Assembly (NCBI GenBank): GCA_019649035.1
Contig: BMAT01013976.1
Location: 535,961-584,550, forward strand
Direction: 5' to 3'
From: Elysia marginata
Lineage: Eukaryota; Mollusca; Gastropoda; Plakobranchidae
Length of the DNA stretch: 48,590 nucleotides
A program made the position numbers and the translations under genes. Numbering within the stretch: the stretch's first letter is position 1; each line of letters starts with the position of its first letter. Shown piece after piece: positions 48,307 through 48,590 of this stretch. Under the pieces are notes generated by a model that ran no database searches, had not been told where the DNA came from, and saw nothing but the letters and a program-made list of their open reading frames with translations.

Positions 48307-48500
48307 CTGTGGACAGTGAAGACGAGAATTGGTGTAAGAGGAGATAGGTGAAAATTTCTCAGCAAATCAGTAGGATTAGAATGTTTCATGTGTTGATTTG
48401 TTCAAAGAGTATTCTATAAAGCCTAAAATCTTTTCACTCATCCTTGTGCTTTTGTAACTTCTTTTAAATCAAAACTTTGACAACTAATAAATTGATAGTT

Positions 48501-48590
48501 TTTCAAGGACATGTGTAACATTATCCAATAGCTTTTAGTCTATTTCAAGGACACGTGTAACATTATCCAATAGCTTTTAGTCTATTTCAA
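48501..48590. repeat. 42-base minisatellite running off the right edge
   Basis: TTTCAAGGACATGTGTAACA begins units at 48501, 48543 and 48585 (the last truncated by the window). Copies differ at one visible base inside the unit (ATGTG versus ACGTG), plus the first base or two. Total copy number cannot be seen. It lies in the intron upstream of exon a1. Confidence 0.9.

Noticed and set aside
1-48590. CRISPR arrays, operons, prokaryotic features or rRNA.
   Set aside because: None seen; the spliced gene and composition are those of an animal nuclear genome.

Overview
The window looks like one piece of animal nuclear DNA. It is AT-rich, intron-dense and littered with small transposon remnants, and it is almost entirely occupied by the middle of a single giant gene on the minus strand: the MYCBP2 / PAM / Highwire / RPM-1 (PHR family) E3 ubiquitin ligase. 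I could place 46 internal exons (one of them, at 45011-45040, tentative). Together they encode about 2,918 codons with matching reading phase at every junction. The transcript runs from right to left. It enters inside PHR domain 1 (48.3 kb) and leaves just before the DOC-like domain (1.0 kb). The N-terminal RCC1-like part lies beyond the right edge, and the DOC domain, RING and cysteine-relay C-terminus lie beyond the left edge. The protein resembles vertebrate MYCBP2 throughout but has longer low-complexity linkers. A lophotrochozoan, most likely a mollusc and perhaps a gastropod, fits the base composition, the intron style and the SINE/LINE types; that is inference, not proof.

Layout, 5' to 3' of the gene (high to low coordinates): end of PHR1 (48.3-47.3 kb); conserved helical stretch before PHR2 (46.9-39.6 kb); PHR2 (39.3-36.4 kb); inter-domain region with a Gly/Ser linker (35.8-29.9 kb); filamin-type repeat (29.5-26.7 kb); two tandem SH3b-like modules (24.4-21.9 kb); long Ser/Pro/Gly-rich disordered region with several phase-symmetric exons (20.9-13.0 kb); conserved block around FMWHEGIVHDAM (12.1 kb); basic and acidic linkers (11.1-8.0 kb); Cys/His zinc-binding block (6.6-4.7 kb); and the conserved stretch leading to the DOC domain (4.4-1.0 kb).

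No second host gene is evident on either strand. The introns carry tRNA-derived SINEs, fragments of at least two LINE lineages, two piggyBac-like MITEs with TTAA targets, an inverted-repeat element with a hammerhead-like core, one or two LTR-like fossils, a pogo/Tigger-like end, microsatellites and several tandem duplications. One duplication has copied part of a coding exon. A 574-base assembly gap (25265-25838) sits inside an intron.

I found no undescribed multi-gene system. The observations most worth following are the partial exon duplication at 19.9 kb, the candidate cassette exons, the internally duplicated SH3b-like exon pair, the hammerhead-like inverted-repeat element and the CpG-dense patch at 24.4-24.6 kb.
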